The notes: generated from the sequence alone by a model not told the origin. A stretch of DNA of 56,781 bases from Candidatus Nanopelagicales bacterium (GCA_030834095.1 JAURGA010000006.1:1-56781); one strand, 5' to 3'; numbered from the stretch's first letter, positions 7,964 to 16,920 are shown. Numbers and translations: made by a program.

Positions 7964-8707
7964 GGGCTCGCTCACATCGATCTCAGAAATCAGGTCCGCA
8001 CCATTATTTCGAGTGGCATTTACTCGAGTAGAAACCGGGTGTGCTCGCAGCCCTTTCGCTAGTTCTGAAAGCTCCATAAGTTTTTGAATCTCTTCCACAG
8101 AATTTAACTTTGGATCTAGCCAAGCATCCCAGCGATTGACGGGAAGAAAGGTTGGCATTCGATTATGAATTTTTGCAAGAAAATCTACGGCAGGCCTTGT
8201 GATGATTGATGCACTTTCAAAAATTTCACCGCTCGGATCAACCCAGCGATCATAAATTCCGGCGAATGCAAGGGTTTTTCCTTCTGTTTCAGATTGAATA
8301 TAGAAGGGCTGTTTGCTCTCATATTTTCCAAGTTCAGTTGCCCATTCATAATATCCAGATGCGGGAATTAAACAGCGTCGAGATTTAAATGCACTTCGAA
8401 AAGTTGGTTTCTCATGAACGCTTTCACTTCGGGCATTAATTGCCTGCGATTGTGACCGAACTGCTTCACTTCGATTCTTGCTCCAAGGTGCAATCATTCC
8501 CCAGGAAAGAGTTGCTAATTCACGACGATTATCACTTACATCCTCCCTAACATCCCTAAGGTTCCTAAGGTTCCTAATCACATATATCTCGCGGGTTGGT
8601 GCAATATTCCAATCTGCAGGAAGCGCCGCTGGAATCCTGTTTGTTGTAATTTCAAATTCTTCAATCAATTCGCCAGCTGATTTAACTAGGGCATATCTTC
8701 CGCACAT
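7949..8707 (-). CDS. SOS response-associated peptidase (SRAP/HMCES/YedK family)
   Basis: 252 residues. The N-terminus MCGRYA exposes Cys2, which cross-links covalently to abasic sites in single-stranded DNA and so shields them from strand breakage. Other family motifs are present: INARSES, PASGYYEW with the catalytic Glu, and HNRMPTFLP with the active-site His. The start is unambiguous because Met1-Cys2 is required for function. TATTCT lies 7 nt upstream of the ATG, so the mRNA is probably leaderless. The gene is divergent from aroA, and a homologue sits near sigH and aroA in mycobacteria as I recall. Confidence 0.92.
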   Translation of the reverse strand: MCGRYALVKSAGELIEEFEITTNRIPAALPADWNIAPTREIYVIRNLRNLRDVREDVSDNRRELATLSWGMIAPWSKNRSEAVRSQSQAINARSESVHEKPTFRSAFKSRRCLIPASGYYEWATELGKYESKQPFYIQSETEGKTLAFAGIYDRWVDPSGEIFESASIITRPAVDFLAKIHNRMPTFLPVNRWDAWLDPKLNSVEEIQKLMELSELAKGLRAHPVSTRVNATRNNGADLISEIDVSEPNTLF

Positions 8708-8714
8708 AACGGCA

Positions 8715-8736
8715 AGAATACCCGCTGAGGTAGGCT
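8715..8736. promoter_or_regulatory. Divergent leaderless -10 elements for the SRAP gene and aroA
   Basis: On the minus strand TATTCT (8720-8715) sits 7 nt before the SRAP ATG. On the plus strand TAGGCT (8731-8736) sits 6 nt before the aroA GTG. Both place the transcription start at or next to the start codon, and neither gene has a Shine-Dalgarno sequence. Confidence 0.6.
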
Positions 8737-8742
8737 TGCGCA

Positions 8743-10059
8743 GTGAGCAAAAAAATTGGATCTAGAGCTGAAGATTTATGGCGCGCACCCTTTCGAGGAA
8801 ATAATCCAATCAACACCGCAATAACAATTCCAGGTTCAAAATCTGCTACAAATCGCGCACTTATTCTGGCAGCGCTTGCGAAAACACCATCGACTTTAAG
8901 AAAGCCATTACATTCTCGTGACAGCGCGCTAATGATTTCTGGACTTAAGGCAATTGGTTGCGCAATTACGGAAGAGCCAAATGGTGATTTGCAAATAACT
9001 CCCGGAAAATTCTTTGGCCCAGCAAGTGTTGATGTTGGAAATGCTGGAACTGTGATGCGCTTCTTGCCGCCTGTTGCAGCACTTGCCAATGGCTTGATTA
9101 ACTTTGATGGCGATGCCAGATCGTACGAGCGACCTGTTGGGCCAGTAGTTCGCGCACTTGAAGAGTTGGGCGTAACCATCGAGCATGGAGGCAAATACTC
9201 TCTTCCTTTAACTATTAATGGAAGCGGTGCAATCAAAGGTGGCACGCTCGAAATCGATGCCTCGGCTTCTAGTCAATTTATCTCTGCCTTACTGCTGATT
9301 GGTCCCGTGACTCAAACTGGAGTTACGATAAAAGATATTGGAGAGTCTCTGCCATCTCTACCTCATATCGAAATGACAATTGCGATGTTGAAAACATTTG
9401 GTGCAAAAATTGAGAGCAAGGTTAATGAAAATGGCTGGCGCGAATGGCGAGTCGAGCCCGGTGAATTAGCTGGCCAAGATTTAGTAATTGAACCAGATCT
9501 CTCAAATGCTGCTCCCTTTATGGCAGCTGCGATTATTTGTGGTGGCGAAGTTGTGATTTCAGATTGGCCTAAGAAGACAGCCCAACCAGGTGATCAACTT
9601 AGAAATATCTTTACCCAAATGGGTGCCAAAATAGAATTTGCCGGAAATGATTTAAAGATTTCTGGTACTGGAAAAATTCATGGGATTGATATTGATCTGC
9701 ATGATGTCGGTGAACTAACTCCTTCAATTGCAGCAGTAGCGGCGCTTGCTGATTCACCATCTTCGCTCCGTGGAATTGGCCACCTTCGATTGCATGAAAC
9801 TGACCGATTGGCGGCACTTGCTGCGGAATTAAATGCTCTTGGTGGCGATGTGGATGAGGAAGAGAGCGCATTGCATATTTCTCCAGCCCTATTGCACAGT
9901 GGAACTTTCCATACCTACGATGATCATCGGCTTGCAACTGCAGGTGCAATTATCGGCCTGGCGATTGATGGGATTGATGTAGAGAATATTGCTACTACAC
10001 AGAAAACGCTTCCGGACTTCCCGGGCGCCTGGCAGCAAATGTTAGGTTCCAATGGTTGA
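8743..10059 (+). CDS. aroA: 3-phosphoshikimate 1-carboxyvinyltransferase (EPSP synthase)
   Basis: 438 residues. It catalyses the sixth step of the shikimate pathway, joining phosphoenolpyruvate to shikimate-3-phosphate. The first substrate loop is PGSKSATNRALILAA, the PEP-binding motif is VGNAGTVMRFLPP (usual GNAGTAMR), and the C-terminal YDDHRLATAGAI and DFPGAW are diagnostic. Length is normal for the family. The GTG start fits the -10 element placed 6 nt upstream. The last 8 bp overlap rsgA, so aroA and rsgA are co-transcribed; the same order occurs in other Actinobacteria. Confidence 0.96.
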   Translation: MSKKIGSRAEDLWRAPFRGNNPINTAITIPGSKSATNRALILAALAKTPSTLRKPLHSRDSALMISGLKAIGCAITEEPNGDLQITPGKFFGPASVDVGNAGTVMRFLPPVAALANGLINFDGDARSYERPVGPVVRALEELGVTIEHGGKYSLPLTINGSGAIKGGTLEIDASASSQFISALLLIGPVTQTGVTIKDIGESLPSLPHIEMTIAMLKTFGAKIESKVNENGWREWRVEPGELAGQDLVIEPDLSNAAPFMAAAIICGGEVVISDWPKKTAQPGDQLRNIFTQMGAKIEFAGNDLKISGTGKIHGIDIDLHDVGELTPSIAAVAALADSPSSLRGIGHLRLHETDRLAALAAELNALGGDVDEEESALHISPALLHSGTFHTYDDHRLATAGAIIGLAIDGIDVENIATTQKTLPDFPGAWQQMLGSNG

Positions 10060-11050
10060 GCCACGTAACTTCAGCGAATTCGATGAAGATGATGTTCGAT
10101 CTAGACCAGCCCGCAGCACAAGACCGCGAACAAAAGACCGACCAGATTATTCGAAAGCAGCAACAGCTTTTGTGGTTGCGGTTGATCGCGGACGCGTAAC
10201 TTGCTTGCTTGAAACAGTAACAAGTTTGCAACCGGATAATCTGATAACTGCGATGAAATCCCGTGAAATCGGGAAGAGTTCGGTAGTGGTTGGTGACACA
10301 GTTGGATTAGTTGGTGACATCTCCGGTGAAGTCGGAACTCTGGCTCGGATAGTTACAGTGGCAGAACGCAAAAATGCACTAACCCGCACTGTCGATGACG
10401 ACGCTGAAATTGAGCGGATGATTGTTGCAAATGTTGATCAGATGGCAATTGTAATTGCATCCGAAAATCCAGAACCTCGGCACGGTTTTGTTGATCGCGC
10501 ACTAGTTGTTGCTTATGACCAGGCAATCACGCCAATAATAATTATGACAAAATGTGATTTATCTGATGGCAAGGAGTTCTTAGAAGCATACAAAGACTTA
10601 AATATTAAAATAATTAAGACCCAGATTAAGAGACAAAAGGGTCGTGAACTAGATGAAATACGTGAATTATTTGATGGCAAGTGCACGGTTTTACTCGGTC
10701 ACTCTGGAGTTGGAAAATCCACGCTAGTAAATGCTTTAGTAGAGAGCGCTGATCGTGCAACGGGTTCGGTAAATGATGCGACTGGACGTGGTCGTCATAC
10801 TTCTTCATCTGCAATTGCACTCGCACTAAATCCGGGTTGGATTATTGATACTCCAGGAGTTAGATCCTTCGGCGTCGCTCATGTTGATAGTAAGCGCGTA
10901 ATTTCTGCCTTCGGTGAATTTAGGGAAGCGATAGAACACTGCCCGAAGAATTGCTCACATAACGAAGAGAGTTGCGCATTAAATTCTTGGAATCTTGATG
11001 ATGTAAGCAAGTCAAGGCTTGAGAGCTTGCGTCGCCTGCTTAAGGCCTGA
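10052..11050 (+). CDS. rsgA: Ribosome small subunit-dependent GTPase A
   Basis: 332 residues. Circularly permuted GTPase involved in late 30S assembly. G-motifs appear in permuted order: TKCD (G4) near residue 167, GHSGVGKSTLVNAL (G1), then DTPGVRSF (G3). An N-terminal OB-fold region precedes them, and a C-terminal zinc module follows (HCPKNCSHNEESC). The N-terminus is basic and charged as in actinobacterial members. It overlaps aroA by 8 bp, which indicates translational coupling. Confidence 0.95.
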   Translation: MVEPRNFSEFDEDDVRSRPARSTRPRTKDRPDYSKAATAFVVAVDRGRVTCLLETVTSLQPDNLITAMKSREIGKSSVVVGDTVGLVGDISGEVGTLARIVTVAERKNALTRTVDDDAEIERMIVANVDQMAIVIASENPEPRHGFVDRALVVAYDQAITPIIIMTKCDLSDGKEFLEAYKDLNIKIIKTQIKRQKGRELDEIRELFDGKCTVLLGHSGVGKSTLVNALVESADRATGSVNDATGRGRHTSSSAIALALNPGWIIDTPGVRSFGVAHVDSKRVISAFGEFREAIEHCPKNCSHNEESCALNSWNLDDVSKSRLESLRRLLKA

Positions 11051-11089
11051 TACTTAAGCCTTTAACATAATTTGGCATAAGTGGTGCAG

Positions 11090-11095
11090 TAGGAT
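11090..11095 (+). promoter_or_regulatory. -10 element of leaderless hisN
   Basis: TAGGAT lies 6 nt upstream of the hisN ATG. No Shine-Dalgarno is present, so hisN probably has its own leaderless promoter although it follows rsgA by only 51 bp. Confidence 0.5.
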
Positions 11096-11101
11096 TCCCG
11101 C

Positions 11102-11920
11102 ATGTCATCGCGCGTCCAAGATTTAAAATCAGATTTAGAGCTCGCAATACGTCTTGCAGATGTTGCCGACGAGATTTCACTAAAGCGCTATCAAGCACTT
11201 GATTTAGTAATTGAAACCAAACCTGATTCATCCCCCGTGACTGATGCAGATAAAGCGGTTGAAAGTGCAATTAGAAACGAAATTTCGAAGGTTCGGAGTG
11301 ATGATTTAGTTGTTGGCGAAGAGTTCGGTAGCCCCGATTCGCTGGCCGGTAAGTATTACTGGGTAATTGATCCAATTGATGGAACCAAAAATTATTTACG
11401 TGGAGTGCCGACCTGGGCCACGCTAATTGGGTTAATTGATCCTGCGGGCGAAGTTGTAGTCGGAGTTGTAAGCGCACCAGCACTCGCAAGACGTTGGTGG
11501 GCTGCGAAGGGATTGGGCGCAAAGACCCAGTTTGATTCTGGAGTTAATTCTGGAGCTGGCGCTAGTGAAATTTCTGAACTAAGGGTTTCAAAGGTTTCAA
11601 AACTTGGTGACGCATCGATTTCATATTCAGACCTGATTGGTTGGGGCGAGCGAAAAGATAAATTTGTCGCACTGCAAGAGCGAGTGTGGCGGACCCGAGG
11701 CCATGGAGATTTCTGGTCACACATGTTGGTTGCAGAAGGTGCAGTTGATATCGCTGTTGAACCTTCACTCTCCCTCTGGGATATGGCGGCGCTCGATGTA
11801 ATTATTCGTGAAGCTGGCGGAAAATTCACAGACCTTAATGGCAAAGATGGACCACATGGTGGGAGTGCGATTTCAAGTAATGGGCTACTTCATAGAGATT
11901 TCATTAAGGAAATAAATTAA
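11102..11920 (+). CDS. hisN: Histidinol-phosphatase, inositol-monophosphatase fold
   Basis: 272 residues of the IMPase superfamily, with the metal-binding motifs GEEFG (Glu), WVIDPIDGTKNYLRGVP (DPIDGT) and the C-terminal SLWDMAALDVIIREAGG. In Actinobacteria this branch (HisN) dephosphorylates histidinol phosphate in histidine synthesis. Next to aroA and rsgA this is the best call, though myo-inositol-1-phosphatase cannot be excluded from sequence alone. The start is supported by the leaderless -10 element. Confidence 0.85.
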   Translation: MSSRVQDLKSDLELAIRLADVADEISLKRYQALDLVIETKPDSSPVTDADKAVESAIRNEISKVRSDDLVVGEEFGSPDSLAGKYYWVIDPIDGTKNYLRGVPTWATLIGLIDPAGEVVVGVVSAPALARRWWAAKGLGAKTQFDSGVNSGAGASEISELRVSKVSKLGDASISYSDLIGWGERKDKFVALQERVWRTRGHGDFWSHMLVAEGAVDIAVEPSLSLWDMAALDVIIREAGGKFTDLNGKDGPHGGSAISSNGLLHRDFIKEIN

Positions 11921-12646
11921 ATGGGAAATTTCCGAATGGCTAGCGTTGAGATCGCTGGCGTTGAAATTAGTGACATTGAGATTGCTGGGCTCGAATTAAG
12001 CGCTTCCCAAGTTCAACAAATCCTTCTCGTTCTCTCTGGTTTTATCGCCTTTGTCCTCATCATCTTGATAATTAATTACCTTACAAAAAGCCATGGTTCA
12101 AGTTCAGGCGAGAAGCCAAGTAATAAGTCGGGCAAAAAGCCAGGTAAAAAAGAGCCACAGTACGAAGAGATTTTCGAAGTTGAGAATGAGATTATTGAAA
12201 CTAATCCATATAAGAACGATCCAGATACTTACTTCGAACAATCAGTTCTGCAAACTGTAACTCTGACTTTGATTCTTGGACTGCAGGAGCACTTAACTAA
12301 AATGGCTGAGAATCCGTCAGATCAACATAAAGCAATGAAAGCGGTCAGAAAATATCTAGAAGATAGAAGTATTGCCCCGATTGCTTTCACTCAATGGAAT
12401 CAATCTGCAATTCAAGGTATCGCTGCTCGAGTTATTCTGAATGGAAAATCTAGAACTGCACTATTTGGTCCAAGCGTTGCGATGGTGAAAGCCACTGCTA
12501 AATTCCCAAGTGAGATATCTGCCCAGGTTGAGAGCGCACATGCAGCCGGTCAGAGTGTTTTTGTTTTAGCTATTGATGGTCTGGCCTACGGTGTGTTCTC
12601 CGTAAGCCATCGACTGGTCTTAATTGGTAGCGGGGACAGGATTTGA
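11921..12646 (+). CDS. Membrane-anchored orphan protein resembling the nucleotide-binding domain of P1B-type ATPases
   Basis: 241 residues. Residues 1-30 carry a loose repeat (ASVEIAGVEISDIEIAGLEL), followed by one transmembrane helix (LLVLSGFIAFVLIILIINYL) and a Lys/Ser/Gly-rich linker. Residues 120-232 resemble the N-domain of heavy-metal P-type ATPases: DQHKAMKAV in place of SEHPLAKAI, then FTQWNQSAIQGIAARVILNG in place of the GxGV-VDG stretch, then AAGQSVFVLAIDGLAYGVFS matching EGKTVVLVAVDGRLAGV. The phosphorylation domain (DKTGT) and transport helices are absent. The gene starts one base after the hisN stop. Its last 22 bp, which encode IGSGDRI, lie antisense in the initiator tRNA gene. 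Function unknown. Confidence 0.6.
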   Translation: MGNFRMASVEIAGVEISDIEIAGLELSASQVQQILLVLSGFIAFVLIILIINYLTKSHGSSSGEKPSNKSGKKPGKKEPQYEEIFEVENEIIETNPYKNDPDTYFEQSVLQTVTLTLILGLQEHLTKMAENPSDQHKAMKAVRKYLEDRSIAPIAFTQWNQSAIQGIAARVILNGKSRTALFGPSVAMVKATAKFPSEISAQVESAHAAGQSVFVLAIDGLAYGVFSVSHRLVLIGSGDRI

Positions 12647-12701
12647 ACCTATGACCTCTGGGTTATGAGCCCAGCGAGCTACCGAGCTGCTCCACCCCGC
12701 G
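12625..12701 (-). tRNA. Initiator tRNA-fMet (CAT), CCA encoded
   Basis: 77-nt tRNA on the minus strand. The anticodon arm CTGGGCTCATAACCCAG gives anticodon CAU with the three consecutive G-C pairs specific to initiators. The acceptor stem begins CGCGGGG and ends CCCCGCT-A-CCA, leaving a C-U mismatch at position 1-72, another initiator hallmark. The T-arm is GGTTCAAATCC-like, and CCA is encoded. Confidence 0.96.
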
Positions 12702-12756
12702 TCGGTTCGGCAATCTTATGCCGAAAGGTTTAATTACCCAAATTACTTTTAGGAAA

Positions 12757-15633
12757 TTACCTTTGTGCGGCGATTGCAGCAGCAATCGCCGCTTCTAAAC
12801 GATCCTGAGCCTTGCCATATTCAGTGAAGTCGCCTCTTCTAAGTGCAGCTTGTGCATCTGCTAACGCTGCTTTTGCGTTGTCAAGTGCAGATTTCAAAGT
12901 ATTGCTAATCGTTGGAGTTGAACCACCAGAGTTTGATTGTGAGATGTTATTTAAACTAGTTCCGGAGTTTCCACCAAATACTTGATCCAGTGCGCCCTTA
13001 AGTGTGTCATCAAATCCGATTACATCACCGAAAGAAACTAGAACTTTTTGCAGCAATGGATACGCAGCATTGTTGGCAGTCGCACGAACATAAACTGGCT
13101 GGACATAAAGTAATCCGCCACCAACTGGAAGTGTCAGCAAGTTTCCAAGAACAACATCAGATCCGCCTTGACGCAACAAGGAGAGCGCTTGGGCTACTTC
13201 GGGCTTCGCTTCGAAGTTCGATGCAACTTGTGACGGACCAGGAATATTGGTCGAGCGTGGAAGTTGTAGCACAGAGATCTTTCCGTAATCCGGACCAAAG
13301 TCTGAATTTACCGAGGCGAATGCCGTTAAGTTCTGCCGATTTCCTCGCGGCACAAATGAAGTTGTGAGTGAGAATGCAGCCTTCTCTTGGTCAGGTAATT
13401 GAAGTGTCATGTAGTAAGGAGGCTGGATTCCGGCATTTGCACCCAATGAGGATGGGTCAGTTGGAACTCGCCAGAAATCTTGTCCGCCATAAAAGGCATC
13501 CGCAGTTTTGACGTGGTAGGAGCTTAAGACATCGCGTTGAACGCCGAAGAGATCTTCAGGGTAGCGAATGTGATCAAGCAGTGACTTCGACATTGCACTC
13601 TTTGGAGTCACAGTTCCTGGGAATGCCTTACTCCAGGTTGCAAGTATTGGATCTTTGGTATCCCATTGGTAAAGCGTCACAGTTCCGTCATAAGCATCAA
13701 CAGTTGCCTTTACGGAATTTCGCATATAGCTGATATCCCTGCTTGCAAGTGATGCAACCGCTGCAGCGTTTGTTGTGATGGTGTTTGTTGTAGCCCCAGC
13801 GAGGTTTGTCTTCTTTGAGTAAGGGTAACCGTTGCTAGTTGTGTAACCATCGAGTATCCACAAAATGCGACCATCAACTACTGCTGGATAAATATTTCCA
13901 TCAAGTGTCAACCAAGGAGCAACTTTTGCAACGCGCTCATTTGGATTACGGTTGAAGAGAATCTTTGAATCTGAATTAATCAAGTTCGAGAGAACAATGC
14001 GCTGTTCTTGATACTTGATTGCGAAGAGTAAGCGGGTGAATAGGGATCCCATTGGGACGCCACCCTTACCGGTGTAGGTGTAGTTCCTCTGACCATTTTC
14101 AGAATTATCATCTGGATAGTCGAGCTCTACTGGATCGCCGCCTTTAGCGCCACCGATAATTGAATAATCTGGCACATTCTCGCCGAAGTAAATTCGAGGT
14201 TCGAATTCTCCTAGACCCTTTGTTGGTGGGATATCGCCAACGCTAAAAGTTGGTTTTCCATCTGGGTCAATTGTGTTTCCAAATGCAGATACGAAACCAA
14301 AACCGTGGGTATAAACCAAGTGATCATTAATCCAATTTCGAACCGGATTGCCTTCGATGCTCAATTCACGAAGGGCGACAACTGAATCACGCTTGACGCC
14401 ATCAATTGTGTAGCGATCAACATCAAGAGAATCTGCGAAGCTGTAGAAGGGCTTAATCTGTTGCAACTGGCGGAATGTAGCTGGAACAACGGTTGGATCT
14501 AGTAGTCGAATATTTGAAATAGTTGCTTCGTCATTCTTCAACTGCCCAGCAGATGTTTCGATTGTGGCTCGATAATCTCTAACATCGACATCACTTAATC
14601 CATATGCGGCACGAGTTGCATCGATATTGCGTTGGATAAACGGCGCTTCTTTTGAAGATTCGCTTGGCTTAACTTGGAACTGTTGAATAGCCGCTGGATA
14701 AACGCCAGCAATCAGAACTGAAGAAATAACTAGAAGGCTTACTCCGGCTGCAGGTAGAACCCATGAACGGCGAATGATATTTGCAAAGAAGAGAAGCGCA
14801 CAGATTATGGAGATTCCAGCCAGGATTGCTTTAGCTGGCAATAGCGCATTCACATCAGTGTAAGAAAGACCAGTAATCAGGCGTCCCTCTTTTAGTGCAA
14901 GTGCGTAGCGGTCAAACCAGTATGCAATTGCCTTAATCAGCACGAAAATACCGAGCAAGACTGAGAGTTGGACCCGAGCTGCAACAGTCGTTTTATCTTC
15001 AGGAACTTGTAATCTGATTCCGCTATATAAGTAATGAACAGCGGCGCTGGCGATGATCGTCAGAATTAGAGTAGAGATTGCCCAAGCTAATAAGGCTTCG
15101 TAAAACGGTAACTTAAAAACAAAGAAAGAAATATCTAAACCAAATTGAGAATCCTTGACGCCAAATGGAGTTGCATTGCTAAATTGCATCCATCGTTCCC
15201 AGAGAGCGACTCCTGAAGTTCCAGAGAAGTAGAAGAAACCTAGCGCTATTGCAAGCAATACCCAGCGGCGAATTGGTTCTAGTTGTCCGCGGTATCTCTC
15301 TAAATTATCCGCTTCAACTGAAACTGGTGCATAAAGCGGTCTACTTCTGTAAGCCAGATAAATGTTTGTTGTTATGAAAAGCGAGGTTATGAGTCCAAAG
15401 AAAATAAAGAGAGCTGCTTTAGTAATAAGAACTGTGCTCCAGACAGTTTGAAATTCAACAGAGCGAAACCAGAGAAAGTCAGCATAAAAACCGCTAAGGC
15501 CTACGAGCAGCGATCCAAGAATGACCAGAGCGATCGCGGTAAGCGCGAACGGTCCTGGGCGTTTAGGGCGCATTGGATTTTGAGGATTTGATGAACCAGA
15601 GAAGGGATTACCAGGAAATTGAAATGAACTCAT
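12757..15633 (-). CDS. UPF0182 family large membrane protein
   Basis: About 958 residues. The N-terminal third has about seven transmembrane helices (for example ALTAIALVILGSLLVGLSGF and ALFIFFGLITSLFITTNIYL). A long extracytoplasmic region (about 320-870) follows with family motifs such as YTHGFGFVSAFGN and IYFGE, and then a charged Ala-rich C-terminal helix. The family is widespread in Actinobacteria and of unknown function. The frame starts at 15639, but TAGAGT lies exactly 6 nt before the second in-frame ATG (15633), which makes MSSFQFPGNPF the likelier leaderless start. It is downstream of ylbL on the same strand, as in mycobacteria. Confidence 0.93.
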   Translation of the reverse strand: MSSFQFPGNPFSGSSNPQNPMRPKRPGPFALTAIALVILGSLLVGLSGFYADFLWFRSVEFQTVWSTVLITKAALFIFFGLITSLFITTNIYLAYRSRPLYAPVSVEADNLERYRGQLEPIRRWVLLAIALGFFYFSGTSGVALWERWMQFSNATPFGVKDSQFGLDISFFVFKLPFYEALLAWAISTLILTIIASAAVHYLYSGIRLQVPEDKTTVAARVQLSVLLGIFVLIKAIAYWFDRYALALKEGRLITGLSYTDVNALLPAKAILAGISIICALLFFANIIRRSWVLPAAGVSLLVISSVLIAGVYPAAIQQFQVKPSESSKEAPFIQRNIDATRAAYGLSDVDVRDYRATIETSAGQLKNDEATISNIRLLDPTVVPATFRQLQQIKPFYSFADSLDVDRYTIDGVKRDSVVALRELSIEGNPVRNWINDHLVYTHGFGFVSAFGNTIDPDGKPTFSVGDIPPTKGLGEFEPRIYFGENVPDYSIIGGAKGGDPVELDYPDDNSENGQRNYTYTGKGGVPMGSLFTRLLFAIKYQEQRIVLSNLINSDSKILFNRNPNERVAKVAPWLTLDGNIYPAVVDGRILWILDGYTTSNGYPYSKKTNLAGATTNTITTNAAAVASLASRDISYMRNSVKATVDAYDGTVTLYQWDTKDPILATWSKAFPGTVTPKSAMSKSLLDHIRYPEDLFGVQRDVLSSYHVKTADAFYGGQDFWRVPTDPSSLGANAGIQPPYYMTLQLPDQEKAAFSLTTSFVPRGNRQNLTAFASVNSDFGPDYGKISVLQLPRSTNIPGPSQVASNFEAKPEVAQALSLLRQGGSDVVLGNLLTLPVGGGLLYVQPVYVRATANNAAYPLLQKVLVSFGDVIGFDDTLKGALDQVFGGNSGTSLNNISQSNSGGSTPTISNTLKSALDNAKAALADAQAALRRGDFTEYGKAQDRLEAAIAAAIAAQR

Positions 15634-15639
15634 GTCCAT

Positions 15640-15645
15640 ACTCTA
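15640..15645 (-). promoter_or_regulatory. -10 element of leaderless UPF0182 gene
   Basis: TAGAGT on the minus strand is 6 nt upstream of the ATG at 15633, the same geometry as other leaderless genes in this window. Confidence 0.45.
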
Positions 15646-15693
15646 CATAGTTGGAAAACCAAGAAAACCCACAATTCCAAAATGTTTCGAAAA

Positions 15694-16488
15694 TTAGGCA
15701 GGACACCTGAAATTTTGGCCAATCTTGGGGTCGATTAAACCGTGAAATGCTTCACTAAGGTTGTTTACGGCCATCACTTGCAAACCGCTCTCAGCAAACG
15801 TTATATCTCGGCAATTTGCTTTGGGGACAACCGCGATTGTTGCACCAGCATCCAGCGCCGCATGCAATTTCTGATCCATACCCCCAACGCTTCCTACTAG
15901 TCCATTTTCGTTAATGGTTCCAGTTACCGCAATTTTTCTTCCAGCAATTAATTCTGGATTCGAAAGCTTTGAAATAAGTGCGAGTGAAAAAGCAAGACCT
16001 GCACTTGGGCCACCGACGCGCTTCATTACAAATTTTATATCCGAGGCTCTCCAATTTAGAGGTTTATCTGGCTGTGCATTCTTTAAGAAATTAGCTGTGG
16101 CAATTGCGGCGGCAACTTCGGACTTGAGCATTTCTTTCGCGCCTTGAGCCTTAGCAGATTTGGTTGTTTCGCCCTCTTTGTAAACAACCTCACTTGGCAA
16201 TACAACTGAGTCACCCTTTAACCATGCTTCTAAAACCATAGCGCCGGGTGGCCTGGTATCCGGATTTGATACGTAGACCGAGAGCGAGAAAAGCTTTCCT
16301 TTGGGATCAGAAACTTGGTCGCTATTTACGCCTTCACTGATTTTGATGCCTTTATCCAGCAGGTCCGTGACTGGCCCTGGCGAAATAATCGCAAAGGGCA
16401 TTGGAACCATGAGGGAGAAGAGAAATACCAAAATTAAAAAATAGAGAGCTGGCTTTGAAAGATATTTAGGTATTGGGTGCGGAGTCAT
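15694..16488 (-). CDS. YlbL-like membrane-anchored Lon-type (S16) protease lacking PDZ
   Basis: 264 residues. One N-terminal membrane helix (ALYFLILVFLFSLMVPMPFA) is followed by the conserved ISPGPVTDLL segment. The C-terminus is an S16 domain with GGPSAGLAFSLALIS (catalytic Ser) and GSVGGMDQKLHAALDAGA (catalytic Lys). Typical YlbL proteins are about 340 residues with a PDZ domain between these parts. Here only about 25 residues separate the helical spacer (VAAAIATANFLKN) from the protease domain, so PDZ is missing. The C-terminus is CPA. It overlaps the end of the upstream small membrane gene by 23 bp. Confidence 0.88.
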   Translation of the reverse strand: MTPHPIPKYLSKPALYFLILVFLFSLMVPMPFAIISPGPVTDLLDKGIKISEGVNSDQVSDPKGKLFSLSVYVSNPDTRPPGAMVLEAWLKGDSVVLPSEVVYKEGETTKSAKAQGAKEMLKSEVAAAIATANFLKNAQPDKPLNWRASDIKFVMKRVGGPSAGLAFSLALISKLSNPELIAGRKIAVTGTINENGLVGSVGGMDQKLHAALDAGATIAVVPKANCRDITFAESGLQVMAVNNLSEAFHGLIDPKIGQNFRCPA

Positions 16489-16681
16489 CGCGAAAACTAT
16501 CTTGGAAACTTTGGAATTTAGTTACCGAACGATTCGTCTCATTTGCATACTTGTCTTTGAACTTTGCAACCCAGGTGACATAAATGATTGCGCCAAGGAC
16601 TGCGAAGAAGGGAATCAACCACCAGATAAGTGCGGCAAAGACCGAGCTGCTAGATGCTGCTACGGCTTGAAACCCCTGCAC
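16466..16681 (-). CDS. Small single-pass membrane protein upstream of YlbL
   Basis: 71 residues: one transmembrane helix (ALIWWLIPFFAVLGAIIYVTW), then a basic, polar cytoplasmic tail rich in Ser, Asp and Lys. The GTG start at 16681 is preceded by a G-rich stretch (GGGGGTAGGG). Its 3' end overlaps the ylbL start by 23 bp, which suggests coupled expression. I do not recognise a named family. The helix plus coupled protease gene suggests a membrane partner or an accessory, but that is inference. Confidence 0.6.
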   Translation of the reverse strand: MQGFQAVAASSSSVFAALIWWLIPFFAVLGAIIYVTWVAKFKDKYANETNRSVTKFQSFQDSFRDDSAPNT

Positions 16682-16920
16682 TTGCCCTACCCCCGGTTTC
16701 GCTTGCCAGGATTTTCAAGAGAACTCCTGCAATCAATAGGTCACTTTAACAACTCGAGCCGACAATTTCGCCTTCTGGCCCTGAAGCCGAGCTTGAACTT
16801 ATCAGGGAAAGCTAAGAGAAATTTCACACCTTTTCACAATATTTTGACATATTCTGAAATATCTTAGGGATTGGGGAAGAAACTTTAACTAGCCTTGGTT
16901 ACCTTAGATATGTCAAAGGT

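Noticed and set aside
11051-11101. Terminator between rsgA and hisN
   Set aside because: The AAGGC / GCCTT pairing is only about five base pairs and no T-run follows.
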